Assembly: GCF_023101205.1 (NCBI RefSeq)
Contig: NZ_CP078078.1
Coordinates: 2,799,411-2,863,410, forward strand
Direction of reading: 5' to 3'
Source of the DNA: Microbacterium aurugineum
Lineage (GTDB): Bacteria; Actinomycetota; Actinomycetes; Actinomycetales; Microbacteriaceae
DNA: 64,000 bases
The notes under the pieces are model-generated. The model was not told the DNA's origin. It saw nothing but the letters and a program-made list of their open reading frames with translations, and searched no databases. A program made the position numbers and the translations under genes. This document shows, piece after piece, positions 49,362 through 57,698 of this stretch. Numbering within the stretch: position 1 is the stretch's first letter; each line of letters starts with the position of its first letter.

Positions 49362-50936
49362 TCATGTGAGCGGTAGCGGTTCAGGATGATCGTGATCCCA
49401 GGGCTCTGGAGCTGAAGCCAGTGCTCGAATGAGCAGGTGGCGCGTACCGGCCTCCCCCGCGAGGCCATCCTCCAGTCGCCCGATCTTGTCGCGAACGAGG
49501 ATCTCCAGTTCTCCAAGGACACTCGTCTTGGACTTGTATCGATATGAGGTGGCCTGCTCAATCTCCGCCACCCCGAGATGGTCGTAGAGGAATCCTCGTA
49601 ACATCGGGTTGCTGAAATCAGCGCGAATCGCACCGGATACTGATTCCCAGAAGGCCGAAAGATCTGAAGCTTCCACGTTAGCGTCTGGCGCTTCCGTCTC
49701 GTCCGCGCGGTGCACCGTGATCAATGGGTTGGGACGGGCGATAGCAACCCAGGCAGATGGAAACGGTGCCGAGATGCTGAGTAACTTGGCCCGGTCTTCG
49801 GCTGCGAGGGCGAAACCTTCCTGGAGATCGGGGAGCAGTTCTATCATGCGAGTGAGATACGGCAAGTGATGTCCATCGACCATAAACTGCAATCGTCGCA
49901 CGCTTACCTTGTTCTCGAATAGGTCAAGGAACAAGCTTGAGACCCCTTGAGCGTCAAGGTCGGTTGGGTCAATCAGCGTCAGGCGATCATGGTCGAGACG
50001 ACAGTACGGCCGTTGCGCGAGCCATTGATGGATCTCCTCGTTGCCCTGCGCGCTCGTCAGTACAACTTCTCCCGAGAGAAGCCTTCCGATGGTTTCAACA
50101 TGCACGTCATGCAACACCTCCGCTAGCGCCAGCGCCTCCTCAGTCGCCGTCAGTTCGCCGCTGACTTCGCTTAGGAGCGCCCCCCGAAGACTCTCTAGTG
50201 CCTCTGACGAAAGCAGATGCCCATGACCGTCGACCACCGAGTAACTGTCCACCGACCATCGAACAACCCATCTGTAGGCACCGCCATAGTAGGCAATGTC
50301 AAGGTCGATCGGCTCGGCCCTGAACTGCTGCTTCACATTCTCTCTTGCCACCGCCATAGGTGAGATCTCGGATGTGGAGAGCGCATGTTCGATGAGGTCG
50401 TCTCCGACTAGGAGCATTATGGAGTGTTCCTGAAGGGTCCGGTAACTGCCGTAGACGTTCCCATTGACTCCATTCAAAGCGATCATCACGCCGATCGTTT
50501 GCGGGGCACTGAGGCGCTCGATGAACACCTTTCCAAGAAATCGCTGCCACATCGGCATGTTGATCGGGGTCGCGTAGGCCTTCGCCTCACCGACCAACGG
50601 CGTTCGGTGCGTGGAATTTGCAACCTGCGTCGAAAGGTTCGCCACAATGTCGAGCTCGTTTCCCCCAGCACGAATCACATTAAGGCGGACGTCCTCGAAG
50701 CCCTGGCCGCGCAAGATCGTTCGCACGAGCGCCTCCAGCTGCGCACCCTTATCGTCAGCGTTGACCCCAAGAACAAGCATGTGCCTCCAATCAATCAGAC
50801 GAGCGTCGTCAGCCCAGCGCTCGTCCCGAGTAAGCGTAGCGAGTGAGGCTCCCGCGGTGCGTATGGGTCCCCCCTTCCGCCCGAGAGCTCGATTGATTCT
50901 CGCTAAGACCTGGGTGCGGGTGCGGATCGGGACCAC
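49362..50936 (-). CDS. PD-(D/E)XK nuclease-like protein with a large uncharacterised C-terminus
   Basis: A 524-residue protein. About residues 60-125 form a restriction-endonuclease-like (Mrr-type) core: KGAQLEALVRTILRGQGFED, then GGNELDIVANLS (D96) and PLVGEAKAYATPI (E117, K119), i.e. the E...D-x20-E-x-K active-site layout. The following ~400 residues have no family I recognise; they look helical and carry no clear ATPase motif. The GTG at 50936 follows GAGGG. It sits alone next to the left end of the right module. A nucleic-acid-cleaving defence or maintenance role is inference. Confidence 0.65.
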   Translation of the reverse strand: MVPIRTRTQVLARINRALGRKGGPIRTAGASLATLTRDERWADDARLIDWRHMLVLGVNADDKGAQLEALVRTILRGQGFEDVRLNVIRAGGNELDIVANLSTQVANSTHRTPLVGEAKAYATPINMPMWQRFLGKVFIERLSAPQTIGVMIALNGVNGNVYGSYRTLQEHSIMLLVGDDLIEHALSTSEISPMAVARENVKQQFRAEPIDLDIAYYGGAYRWVVRWSVDSYSVVDGHGHLLSSEALESLRGALLSEVSGELTATEEALALAEVLHDVHVETIGRLLSGEVVLTSAQGNEEIHQWLAQRPYCRLDHDRLTLIDPTDLDAQGVSSLFLDLFENKVSVRRLQFMVDGHHLPYLTRMIELLPDLQEGFALAAEDRAKLLSISAPFPSAWVAIARPNPLITVHRADETEAPDANVEASDLSAFWESVSGAIRADFSNPMLRGFLYDHLGVAEIEQATSYRYKSKTSVLGELEILVRDKIGRLEDGLAGEAGTRHLLIRALASAPEPWDHDHPEPLPLT

Positions 50937-51336
50937 GAGTTCCCTCGAATTCCGCGATTCGCGCCGAGCGCGTGAAGATACCCTTCTCCCGAAACTGCCG
51001 GAGACCGACGCGGGCGCGCGATGCTGAAACTGTTCTGCCTGGAGGTCCCTGCGAGTCCGCAGCAACGACCAGTCAAGCTGGTAATCATTTCAGCGCTCTT
51101 CGTAGAGCCTTGTCTTCTGCGATCGGCAGAGTAGCGCTACGAGGCTCTGAAAGACTCGACGCCATGGGGAGCCACGAAGCCCAAGCGCCCGCACATCTTC
51201 ACCGAGAAGTATCTGGCCGCACGGGCTATCGCGAAGAAGGTCTCGACGTCCTCGATGATCAGAAAAGCACCGGATTGAGCGAAGGAGCGTCGTCGTCCAA
51301 ACCGGGCGAGGTCAACGTGTGCGCGCGCTCCGAGAC
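50937..51336. other. 400-bp spacer without a supported gene
   Basis: Between the nuclease-like gene start and the zinc-ribbon gene stop I see no complete gene. One open segment on the plus strand (51135-51278) has natural-looking codon use (ALKDSTPWGATKPKRPHIFT, then EKYLAARAIAKKVSTSSMIR) but no start codon. It may be a gene fragment. Promoter elements for the nuclease-like gene should lie at the left. Confidence 0.4.
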
Positions 51337-52254
51337 TCACTCATTGTTGTACTCCTCTTCGAACAGCTCGGCGACGTCCTCCAGGGATCCTTCTGCCTCA
51401 AACGAAAGATCGACTTCGGCCCGCTCAAGAAGATCTGCTTCGCCAAGGATAAGGTGACAGGATTCGCAGGCTAGTTCCTCCGTAGCAATGACTAGGGTGA
51501 CGTGCGGATCTGGGTCATCGTAGGACGCTCGCACGAGCTCGCGATCCAGGATCTCTTCGCCTCCGATATCAGCCCCATTACCGCAAGCAGGGCATTCATG
51601 CGAAGAGCGATAACTCCAGCCACTGGCGGTGTTCTCGAATCGATCCCAGTCGATCTGCATACGTCCCGCCATACTGTTCGACAGGTGCAGACGAAGACGC
51701 AGTTGCGCGTTCTCGATCAGGGACTTCAGCCGTCGATCCCGATTGGCTCTGTTCGTCTCCAAATGCTCCTCGACCACAACGGCGCGCGCCGCCCCGACGT
51801 AGTCCTCCACGACCTTGTCACAGTGAGCAATGAGTACGTGAGCGAGGGCCCAGAACCGTGGCCACCAGTCTGCCGGAGGAATGACGTCGAAGCCAATATC
51901 CGCCGAATGGATGTATGCATTCCTGCCGAGCGAGAGCACTTTCGCCTCCGGGACGTTGAACTGCTTGAACGCTCGACCACAGCGCGCCCACACCGCTTTC
52001 GCCTGAATCGTGACGAAGCTATCGGCACCTTCGACCGCACCACTCGCGACGAGCAGGCTAGTGCCGTCGTCCGTTGGGAGTGCGATCAGTAAGGGACTGA
52101 CTCGAGAGAGCGCGCTCTTGCCCAGCAGCTCGAGCGCACAACATGCCCAGAAGGCTGCTTCCTCAAACTCGACAGCGGTGTCCATGGCACGGTTGATGAA
52201 GAGCCTGCTCTTGAGCCACAGCCCTTCGCTGTCATATGGCATCAATCGCGTCAT
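51337..52254 (-). CDS. Uncharacterised protein with C-terminal zinc ribbon
   Basis: A 305-residue protein. The N-terminal two thirds are helical (TRLMPYDSEGLWLKSRLFIN, ALELLGKSALSRV, NAYIHSADIGFDVIP), resembling HEPN-like or abortive-infection-type helical proteins only vaguely. The C-terminus has a zinc ribbon (HECPACGNGAD ... ACESCHLILGEAD) and ends acidic (EDVAELFEEEYNNE). The ATG at 52254 overlaps the oxygenase stop (ATGA) and follows GGAG, so the two proteins are made together. No function is assigned. Confidence 0.65.
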   Translation of the reverse strand: MTRLMPYDSEGLWLKSRLFINRAMDTAVEFEEAAFWACCALELLGKSALSRVSPLLIALPTDDGTSLLVASGAVEGADSFVTIQAKAVWARCGRAFKQFNVPEAKVLSLGRNAYIHSADIGFDVIPPADWWPRFWALAHVLIAHCDKVVEDYVGAARAVVVEEHLETNRANRDRRLKSLIENAQLRLRLHLSNSMAGRMQIDWDRFENTASGWSYRSSHECPACGNGADIGGEEILDRELVRASYDDPDPHVTLVIATEELACESCHLILGEADLLERAEVDLSFEAEGSLEDVAELFEEEYNNE

Positions 52255-52886
52255 GGCCGGCTCCACTGGAAGGTGCGTCGTTCTAACACACGCTCAGCGT
52301 CTCCCGCGGAGACCTCGCCCCGGGCGTGTAGGCAATGCCGGTTGTCGATGAGAAGGATCGTGTCCGCTTCATCCCAATGATGCGCCACCGGCTTGAGACT
52401 CGAGAAATGCTCCGCTGCCTGCCGCGCGTACCCGTCTGCGGGGCTCATGCACGTTGGATCGAAGCGAACGGTCGCCCCCTCGGCGGCAGCCGCGAGGAAA
52501 GAGTTTCTCCCGTTGCGGACGGTGAACAAGCCGAACTGGGCGAACTCGGGATGCCAGGGCGTCCCGTTCTTTGTTGTCGCTGACCACACGTACGTCGGTG
52601 TGTTGTTGGGCTCCGCGGAATAGAGAGCGATGACGTCGGGTGGTTCCCTGAGATGTGCGCCGTCGGTGTGCAGGGGTTGTGCGCCGAAGCCGACTTGAGC
52701 ACTCATCGTGAGACGCGGCGCATCACTCTTCGAAACGGGCTTTAAGGTCTGCCGCGTCGCGCCACGTTGCGTTGCCGCCCTCGAGTAACCATTGATGATC
52801 AACGCAGTCGTAAGTTCGATCGGTTTCCCTGTCACCGTGGTCCACCCGTTCCATCGAAGCTCGTTCAGGGCGTTGTCGATATCCAC
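52251..52886 (-). CDS. TauD/TfdA-like Fe(II)/2-oxoglutarate-dependent oxygenase
   Basis: A 211-residue protein with the iron-binding H-x-D (AQPLHTDGAHLREPPDVIAL) and the distal His plus 2OG-binding Arg (ILLIDNRHCLHARGEV and RVLERRTFQW). It is shorter than typical TauD (~280), mainly at the N-terminus and middle. Hydroxylation of a small molecule, amino acid or macromolecule is possible. The GTG at 52886 lacks a ribosome site and lies 7 bp after TATCGT (leaderless type). It is coupled to the zinc-ribbon protein, an unusual partner. Confidence 0.75.
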   Translation of the reverse strand: MDIDNALNELRWNGWTTVTGKPIELTTALIINGYSRAATQRGATRQTLKPVSKSDAPRLTMSAQVGFGAQPLHTDGAHLREPPDVIALYSAEPNNTPTYVWSATTKNGTPWHPEFAQFGLFTVRNGRNSFLAAAAEGATVRFDPTCMSPADGYARQAAEHFSSLKPVAHHWDEADTILLIDNRHCLHARGEVSAGDAERVLERRTFQWSRP

Positions 52887-52981
52887 GTTGGTGACGATAC
52901 CGCGACCCTAGGACAACGACGCGTATACACGGTGGTGCCCATCAACGCCGAACGCCGAGAAGCCCGCCTGCTCCGCTGACG

Positions 52982-53416
52982 TCAGTAGGTTTCGGACGAA
53001 CCGCTGCTGGCGATCAGCTCGACCTGCAGTGAATCGAGGTAGCGGAAGCTCTGTGGGGGCCCAAATCCCAGCAGAGCTCGGAGCGAAGCGAGGGAGACTG
53101 GCCGCTCCCACGCTCTCGGGTGCTCAACTTCGAGAAGGGTGGAGGCGTCAGCGCCTTCGAGGTATTCACCGAGGGCCTCTTCTGCGATATCGATCGCGTC
53201 CGAGTGCAGCTCCCAGACACGGTCTGGTGGCAGTTTGCTTGCCTGCTTGAGGCGCACCGTGCCCACGATCGCACGCTCCGGCGAGCTCGAGTAAAGCACG
53301 ATGGTTGTGCCGGCGGGGAGGTCGGGGAACTTGCGTCTGACTTCGACCGTCTTGCGTCCTTCGAGGATTGACCTCGCGTACCGCGGCTTTATCGACAGGA
53401 ACAGAGCGCGGGTCAT
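52982..53416 (-). CDS. ASCH-domain (PUA-like) protein
   Basis: A 144-residue protein of the ASCH superfamily: ALFLSIKPRYARSILEGRKT, VEVRRKFPDLPAGTTIVLYS and SSPERAIVGTVRLKQASKLP. These have the G-x-K-x-x-E-x-R signature and the RNA-facing groove residues. ASCH proteins bind or cleave RNA or act on modified nucleotides. The ATG overlaps the stop of the multidomain PIN gene (53413-53416), giving a two-gene unit. ASCH with PIN/GNAT partners is a known genomic theme. Confidence 0.8.
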   Translation of the reverse strand: MTRALFLSIKPRYARSILEGRKTVEVRRKFPDLPAGTTIVLYSSSPERAIVGTVRLKQASKLPPDRVWELHSDAIDIAEEALGEYLEGADASTLLEVEHPRAWERPVSLASLRALLGFGPPQSFRYLDSLQVELIASSGSSETY

Positions 53417-55437
53417 CGTCCCTCCCATCCAGCCTGAGTTCGAATGACGTCATCGAAGAGCCCGGGTGTTCCAGTGCGTGTCGTGATGAGTGAGGTGGTG
53501 ACACCGTGCTTGCGTAGTAGCGCATCGAGTGATTTTCGCCCCAGCGGCGCGTCAAGCACGTGTGTGTCCTCGAATCTCAGCACCAGCACCTTCCCGTCTT
53601 TTGCGTGCCCTTGGATCTCCCCGCCCCGGAGGACCCCCAGGGTTCGGTACCGGTCAACTGCGTCCTGCACATGCATCACTTCGGCGTCGACCACACGAGA
53701 GTGTGCGACGACGGCGCGAACTGCGCGGTGTTCAGGGGCAGTCGGGTCCTTGGTGACATACCACAGCACCCGGGTTGGGATCTCCCAGTGTTTCATCTTT
53801 GGCGCCGCGAAGTACACGAACTCGCGAGCGAGCCCAAGGGCGGGTCGATCACGGACCTGGATAAGAGTGTCGTTGAAGCCAAGGAGTTCGCGGGCATAGC
53901 GCGGCTGGATCGGCACGACCCTCACGGGGACATCCGTCCCAAGCAGGAGTTGCGGCCAGTGCCGTCGCTCATACTCCGTCACTTCCGCCGGGGTGGTAAG
54001 GGAGGCGGTCTGTGACGGATCCGGGTGGCGTGCAAGCCGGGCGGTAGGTGGCTCGGATTGGAAGCCGTCGGTGACAAGTGCGGCTCGCAACACCGGGTTC
54101 AGAGCCCCTTCCACGATCGACACGGCGCCCGCGGCTCGCTCCAACGCCAGGGCACGGAGGTACCTAGTCAGTTGGAAGGCGATAGTTCCGCCGAGCGAAC
54201 CTCGCGCGACCCGCATCACCGAAACGCGGAGCGTATCGTCGGTAGATTCCGTTCCGAGAAGAGCCCAACGCCGCCCGCGATCATCGAGGAGAACCTCAAG
54301 GCGCGCCGTGGCCGGTCTCGCAAGCACCGCACGAAGCTGCTTCCGGAACACTGTCCCCTTCTCGCCGTTGCGGATGTCGACAAACTCGTCTTCTAGATCC
54401 GCGGTGACTTGATCTACGGGCTGCCAGCGCAGGCCGGCCGATTCCAACTGCCCAGAGCGGAACTCAGTCGGCGCGGACGGGGGGATAAACGCACGAAGCA
54501 AATCCACTGGACGGAGCACGTCGATGGCGTACTGTTCTCGCGCCCACTCCGCCGTGGCTGCGAGAAAGCTCTCGTCCCGTGTAACAAAGTAGTCGGCACC
54601 AGCAAGCACGGCGTCCGCGAGGTGTTTAGCGTCATTTCGGAGGCTGGAGTCTCGCTGTATCGCCGCGGTAGACATGCGCGCGACGAACTCTGCTGCGAGC
54701 GGCCTCATTGTCTCGCGTCGTCGCAGCGCGACCAGTCCCTGGAGACTGCGTTGCACCCGTTGCCGTTCGACGGGCGGTTCCAAATGATTGACTTCGACGG
54801 ACACCTCTGGTGACACCGCGAGCTCAACCACATCCACCAACCAGTCCGCGGCCAGCCCCTTCGACTCCTCTCGGTCTGGGCGCTCCATCTGGTTCGAGGC
54901 ATACAGGTCAATCACGACGTTCGAATCGAGCACGGCGATGGGGCGCAAGGAGTCGTAGAGGGCGCTCTCAAGCAGGTCGAGTTGCCCGATCTTGCGTGTC
55001 CAGATCGTGAGCGTCGAGCCTTTAGCTGCTCTGCCAGGGCGTTCAGCAGTCGGCGCCATGTCCAGCGATCGCCAGAAGCCGTCCATGTCGTAGTCCGACC
55101 GACAGTGCGCGGTGATCACTGCACGATCGAGATTCGCAGCGATCGCTGCGTTGACCATTGCCTTGGCGAGGCCGGTCCCACGTGCGAGCGCATCAACACA
55201 GACATGTACAAGTTTCAGTGTCTGCTGGCGCGGCGTGCTGTAGAGGAGATAGCCCTGAACAACATTGTCGACCGTACCGAGAATGAGTCGTCGCCGCGCT
55301 CCCGCCTCCTCAAACGCGGCGAAAGGAAGATGGCCGAGCGTCGTGCGGTTCTTGCGGTGCAGTTCGATTACGCGTGCGTACTCTTGGTCCGCCTGGCCGC
55401 GTGTTGCATCCCATGGATAGATCTTCACCCGCGACAT
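53413..55437 (-). CDS. GNAT-PIN-GNAT-like-PUA-like multidomain protein
   Basis: A 674-residue protein. Residues ~1-155 are a GNAT acetyltransferase (LKLVHVCVDALARGTGLAKA acetyl-CoA loop). Residues ~165-315 are a PIN nuclease (AVLDSNVVIDLY, VEVNHLE, NDAKHLADAVLAGADYFVTR and DESF, with the acidic metal ligands present). Residues ~380-480 look like a second, degenerate GNAT (RVARGSLGGTIAFQLTRYLR ... GF). Residues ~500-674 resemble a PUA/EVE/ASCH fold (IPTRVLWYVTKD, RAVVAHSRVVDAEVMHV). The start MSRVKIYPWD at 55437 follows TACGCT by 7 bp (leaderless type). With the coupled ASCH gene it suggests an RNA-acting conflict system. Confidence 0.75.
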   Translation of the reverse strand: MSRVKIYPWDATRGQADQEYARVIELHRKNRTTLGHLPFAAFEEAGARRRLILGTVDNVVQGYLLYSTPRQQTLKLVHVCVDALARGTGLAKAMVNAAIAANLDRAVITAHCRSDYDMDGFWRSLDMAPTAERPGRAAKGSTLTIWTRKIGQLDLLESALYDSLRPIAVLDSNVVIDLYASNQMERPDREESKGLAADWLVDVVELAVSPEVSVEVNHLEPPVERQRVQRSLQGLVALRRRETMRPLAAEFVARMSTAAIQRDSSLRNDAKHLADAVLAGADYFVTRDESFLAATAEWAREQYAIDVLRPVDLLRAFIPPSAPTEFRSGQLESAGLRWQPVDQVTADLEDEFVDIRNGEKGTVFRKQLRAVLARPATARLEVLLDDRGRRWALLGTESTDDTLRVSVMRVARGSLGGTIAFQLTRYLRALALERAAGAVSIVEGALNPVLRAALVTDGFQSEPPTARLARHPDPSQTASLTTPAEVTEYERRHWPQLLLGTDVPVRVVPIQPRYARELLGFNDTLIQVRDRPALGLAREFVYFAAPKMKHWEIPTRVLWYVTKDPTAPEHRAVRAVVAHSRVVDAEVMHVQDAVDRYRTLGVLRGGEIQGHAKDGKVLVLRFEDTHVLDAPLGRKSLDALLRKHGVTTSLITTRTGTPGLFDDVIRTQAGWEGR

Positions 55438-55727
55438 AGCGCTAAGCGTAGGGGTAGGAACGTCTCCGCGGGATAACACCCCAGACCGCGTGAAGACGGA
55501 GTCATGCACCCATTGCCGTTGCCGATGCCGTGCAACTGCGCGCGATGACTGTCGCCTCCTGGCCTATGCGGCGACCGTCGTACTCCATGACTAGGAGCGA
55601 CTCGCACCCGAGCCACAGTGGTCCTAGGCTCGCGCTATGGCCATCTCGGAGCCCCCGTTCGTCACGCCAACGCGGCCGAATACCCGGCCAGCCCGAACAC
55701 CGCAAACTCGCGCAGAGGTGTCTGATC

Positions 55728-56240
55728 GTGGATAGGCGTTCTCATCAGCGCACTGCACTGCTTGCGCTCGATGTCGATGGCACAATCTCCCGGATCTACC
55801 GCGACGAAGAGCCCGCGCCGCATCAGAACGATGAAGGCTGGCGCTCCTGGATGACGGTCGACGATGACATGGTGGACGCACTTGACGACCTCGCCCAGCG
55901 ACCCGGCGTGCAGGTCGCCTGGCTGACGACGTGGCCGCGTGATCAGGTCGGCTGGTTGATCCGCGAGCCGTTGCGAGGCAAGCTCATCGGCCCGTACGTG
56001 CCCTGGCAGAACTGGCCCAAGCGTGGATGGCGGACGGCGAGCCTGACATCGTACATCCGGCAGACGAGCCCAAACGCAGTCGTGTGGGTAGACGATCAAG
56101 CTCCCGAGGAGGCTGAGCAACGGCTAACCGCGATGACGGAGGTCCCGTCGCTGGTCGTCCGCCCCAACAAGTTCGTGGGCGTCACCCTTGCCGATATTGG
56201 GGGAATTGATCAGTTTCTAGCCGAGCAGCTCGGACTCTGA
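55728..56240 (+). CDS. HAD-like small hydrolase
   Basis: A 170-residue HAD-fold protein: motif I LLALDVDGTISRIY (D-x-D-G-T), motif II VAWLTTWPRDQVG (T), a lysine near GWRTASLTSYI and motif IV AVVWVDDQAPEEAE (DD). No cap domain is visible, so it belongs to the minimal HAD phosphatases acting on macromolecules or small phosphates. The GTG at 55728 is preceded by AGAGG at a long spacing. It is divergent from the PIN gene, with 290 bp between starts. Confidence 0.75.
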   Translation: MDRRSHQRTALLALDVDGTISRIYRDEEPAPHQNDEGWRSWMTVDDDMVDALDDLAQRPGVQVAWLTTWPRDQVGWLIREPLRGKLIGPYVPWQNWPKRGWRTASLTSYIRQTSPNAVVWVDDQAPEEAEQRLTAMTEVPSLVVRPNKFVGVTLADIGGIDQFLAEQLGL

Positions 56241-56264
56241 ACGCCCGCCGGGCACTGCGGGTGT

Positions 56265-56642
56265 TCATTCGGCGGCTTCCTCGGCCTTGGCACGGGCGTG
56301 AGATGCGCAGAGTGCCCACACCCACATTCGGATCGTGTAGGTCCTCGCCGGCGCCCCGCATTCTTCGCAGGTCGTCGTGCTCTCCCACTCAGCGGCAAGG
56401 ATGGCTTCGCTGAACTCTTGGTTGTAGTCGTAGACGTCTTCGGATGCCCGAGCGTAAAAACTGAGAGAGCCGAACTTCGATTTGACCTGCTGAACAACGT
56501 AGCCCGGAGCGATCGCCGCGAGCTTTCTGTCAAGCCGGTCGAGAAGCGGGTACCAGCCGGAGCTCACATCGATGAGCTCAGGCCAGCCAGGTTCGATGCG
56601 AGCAATGATCCGCCGAAGCCCCGGCGGAGCGTCCTCAGTCAT
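56265..56642 (-). CDS. Small protein with a C-terminal zinc-binding motif, function unknown
   Basis: A 125-residue protein with GWYPLLDRLDRKLAAIAPGY and VVQQVKSKFGSLSFYARA in the first half and TTCEECGAPARTYTIRMWVW plus ALCASHARAKA at the end (C-x-x-C ... C-x-x-H). This whole pattern recurs in accessory-region and phage-associated proteins, but I cannot name a function. It converges with the HAD gene (24 bp gap). Confidence 0.65.
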   Translation of the reverse strand: MTEDAPPGLRRIIARIEPGWPELIDVSSGWYPLLDRLDRKLAAIAPGYVVQQVKSKFGSLSFYARASEDVYDYNQEFSEAILAAEWESTTTCEECGAPARTYTIRMWVWALCASHARAKAEEAAE

Positions 56643-56728
56643 ATCGTCCCCTCCTGATTGACGTTCTCCGCTCTAGACGACTCGAATGGGCTAGTGGTGG
56701 CTCACGGGTACCTCGGCTCAATGGGAGC

Positions 56729-57358
56729 CTACGTACCTTCGTTCGTTTCGTCAGCCACCTCTAGCGGTTCCTCAGGCAGTACCAGTCTGGAATGCTTCGA
56801 ACCGTTACGGGCAACTAGGGACGCTCGGGACTGTTGCCGCAGTCGAGAATGCTCACGGAACGCGCGCCCTACGCGCAGACTGCGCATCACGGCCCTGTCG
56901 AAGCTAATCATTCCTCGACGACGCCACTCGATAGCGGCGTGACCTCGAAATCCCGTGACCGCCCGTCGGCGCTCCATGAACTCGAGTTCTGGGAAAGGAC
57001 CCGGCAATCCACCGGTGTCGGGCAGCAGGTGGGTGAAGAGTTCGGCGAACGTCGGACCGAGGCCCGTGCGGCGTCGAGTCTGCGCGATGAAGATGGCGGC
57101 AGCCAGTGCCCATTCCTCCGCGGTGTCATCGCCGGTGAACTCTTCGAACATGTACACCCATTCTGTAGGCGGCGGACTCGTGATGTCCTGCCACCAGATC
57201 GGGAACGCCTCACACATGACGCACACCATCACATTTCGCGGTCGCATGCACGGGCCGATCCCGCGGCGCGACCGCCAGTCACCGGGATGGGCAGCACACG
57301 TGCAGGGAGTAGCGGAGCAATCCGACGAAGATGATGATTGTTTCGTATGGCCTCCCAA
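56729..57358 (-). CDS. Hypothetical protein with Cys/His-rich N-terminus
   Basis: Up to 209 residues. The N-terminal part (DCSATPCTCAAHPGDWRSRR ... CMRPRNVMVCVMCEAFP) has several Cys/His residues that could form a zinc site. The rest (TEWVYMFEEFTGDDTAEEWA and AAAIFIAQTRRRTG, FAELFTHLLPD) is helical and resembles the winged-helix-like tail of some actinobacterial small regulators. The start is uncertain: the long frame uses a TTG at 57358, and an ATG lies at 57247. It is divergent from the XRE gene. Confidence 0.5.
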   Translation of the reverse strand: MGGHTKQSSSSSDCSATPCTCAAHPGDWRSRRGIGPCMRPRNVMVCVMCEAFPIWWQDITSPPPTEWVYMFEEFTGDDTAEEWALAAAIFIAQTRRRTGLGPTFAELFTHLLPDTGGLPGPFPELEFMERRRAVTGFRGHAAIEWRRRGMISFDRAVMRSLRVGRAFREHSRLRQQSRASLVARNGSKHSRLVLPEEPLEVADETNEGT

Positions 57359-57413
57359 ATTATGCCATACCGATTAGGCCAAACATGAGCGCCCGGATCT
57401 AGACGCTTGGAAG

Positions 57414-57698
57414 GTGCGCCAGCGGAACGACGACTTGGAAGCAGATTGGGCTGCGTTCGCGCAGCGCTTCGCCACTTCCCTTCGCACTGCTCGCCACAAA
57501 GCCAATCTGAGCCAGGAAGACGTGGCCTACCGCGCCGGGCTGACCCGGTACACGTATCAGAAGTACGAGAAGGGCGAATCACGCCCCGGCCACTCGGCTA
57601 ACCCGACGTTGCGAACTCTCCTGGCTCTCACCCAGGTGCTCGGCATCACCTTGACCGATCTGGTCCCGGGGAACGCTCCCGATCTTCGAAGTCGCTGA
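57414..57698 (+). CDS. XRE-family helix-turn-helix regulator
   Basis: A 94-residue Cro/C1-type HTH protein: FATSLRTARHKANLSQEDVA, YRAGLTRYTYQKYEKGESRP, LRTLLALTQVLGITLTDLVP. It probably controls cargo or transposition genes. Its last 120 bp are antisense to the 3' end of the second tniQ gene (57579-57698), an unusual convergent overlap. The GTG at 57414 has a poor ribosome site. Confidence 0.8.
   Translation: MRQRNDDLEADWAAFAQRFATSLRTARHKANLSQEDVAYRAGLTRYTYQKYEKGESRPGHSANPTLRTLLALTQVLGITLTDLVPGNAPDLRSR

Noticed and set aside
53413..55437. Calling the GNAT-PIN protein a simple VapC toxin
   Set aside because: VapC is ~130 residues with a small antitoxin; this is a 674-residue fusion with no antitoxin-like gene beside it other than ASCH.
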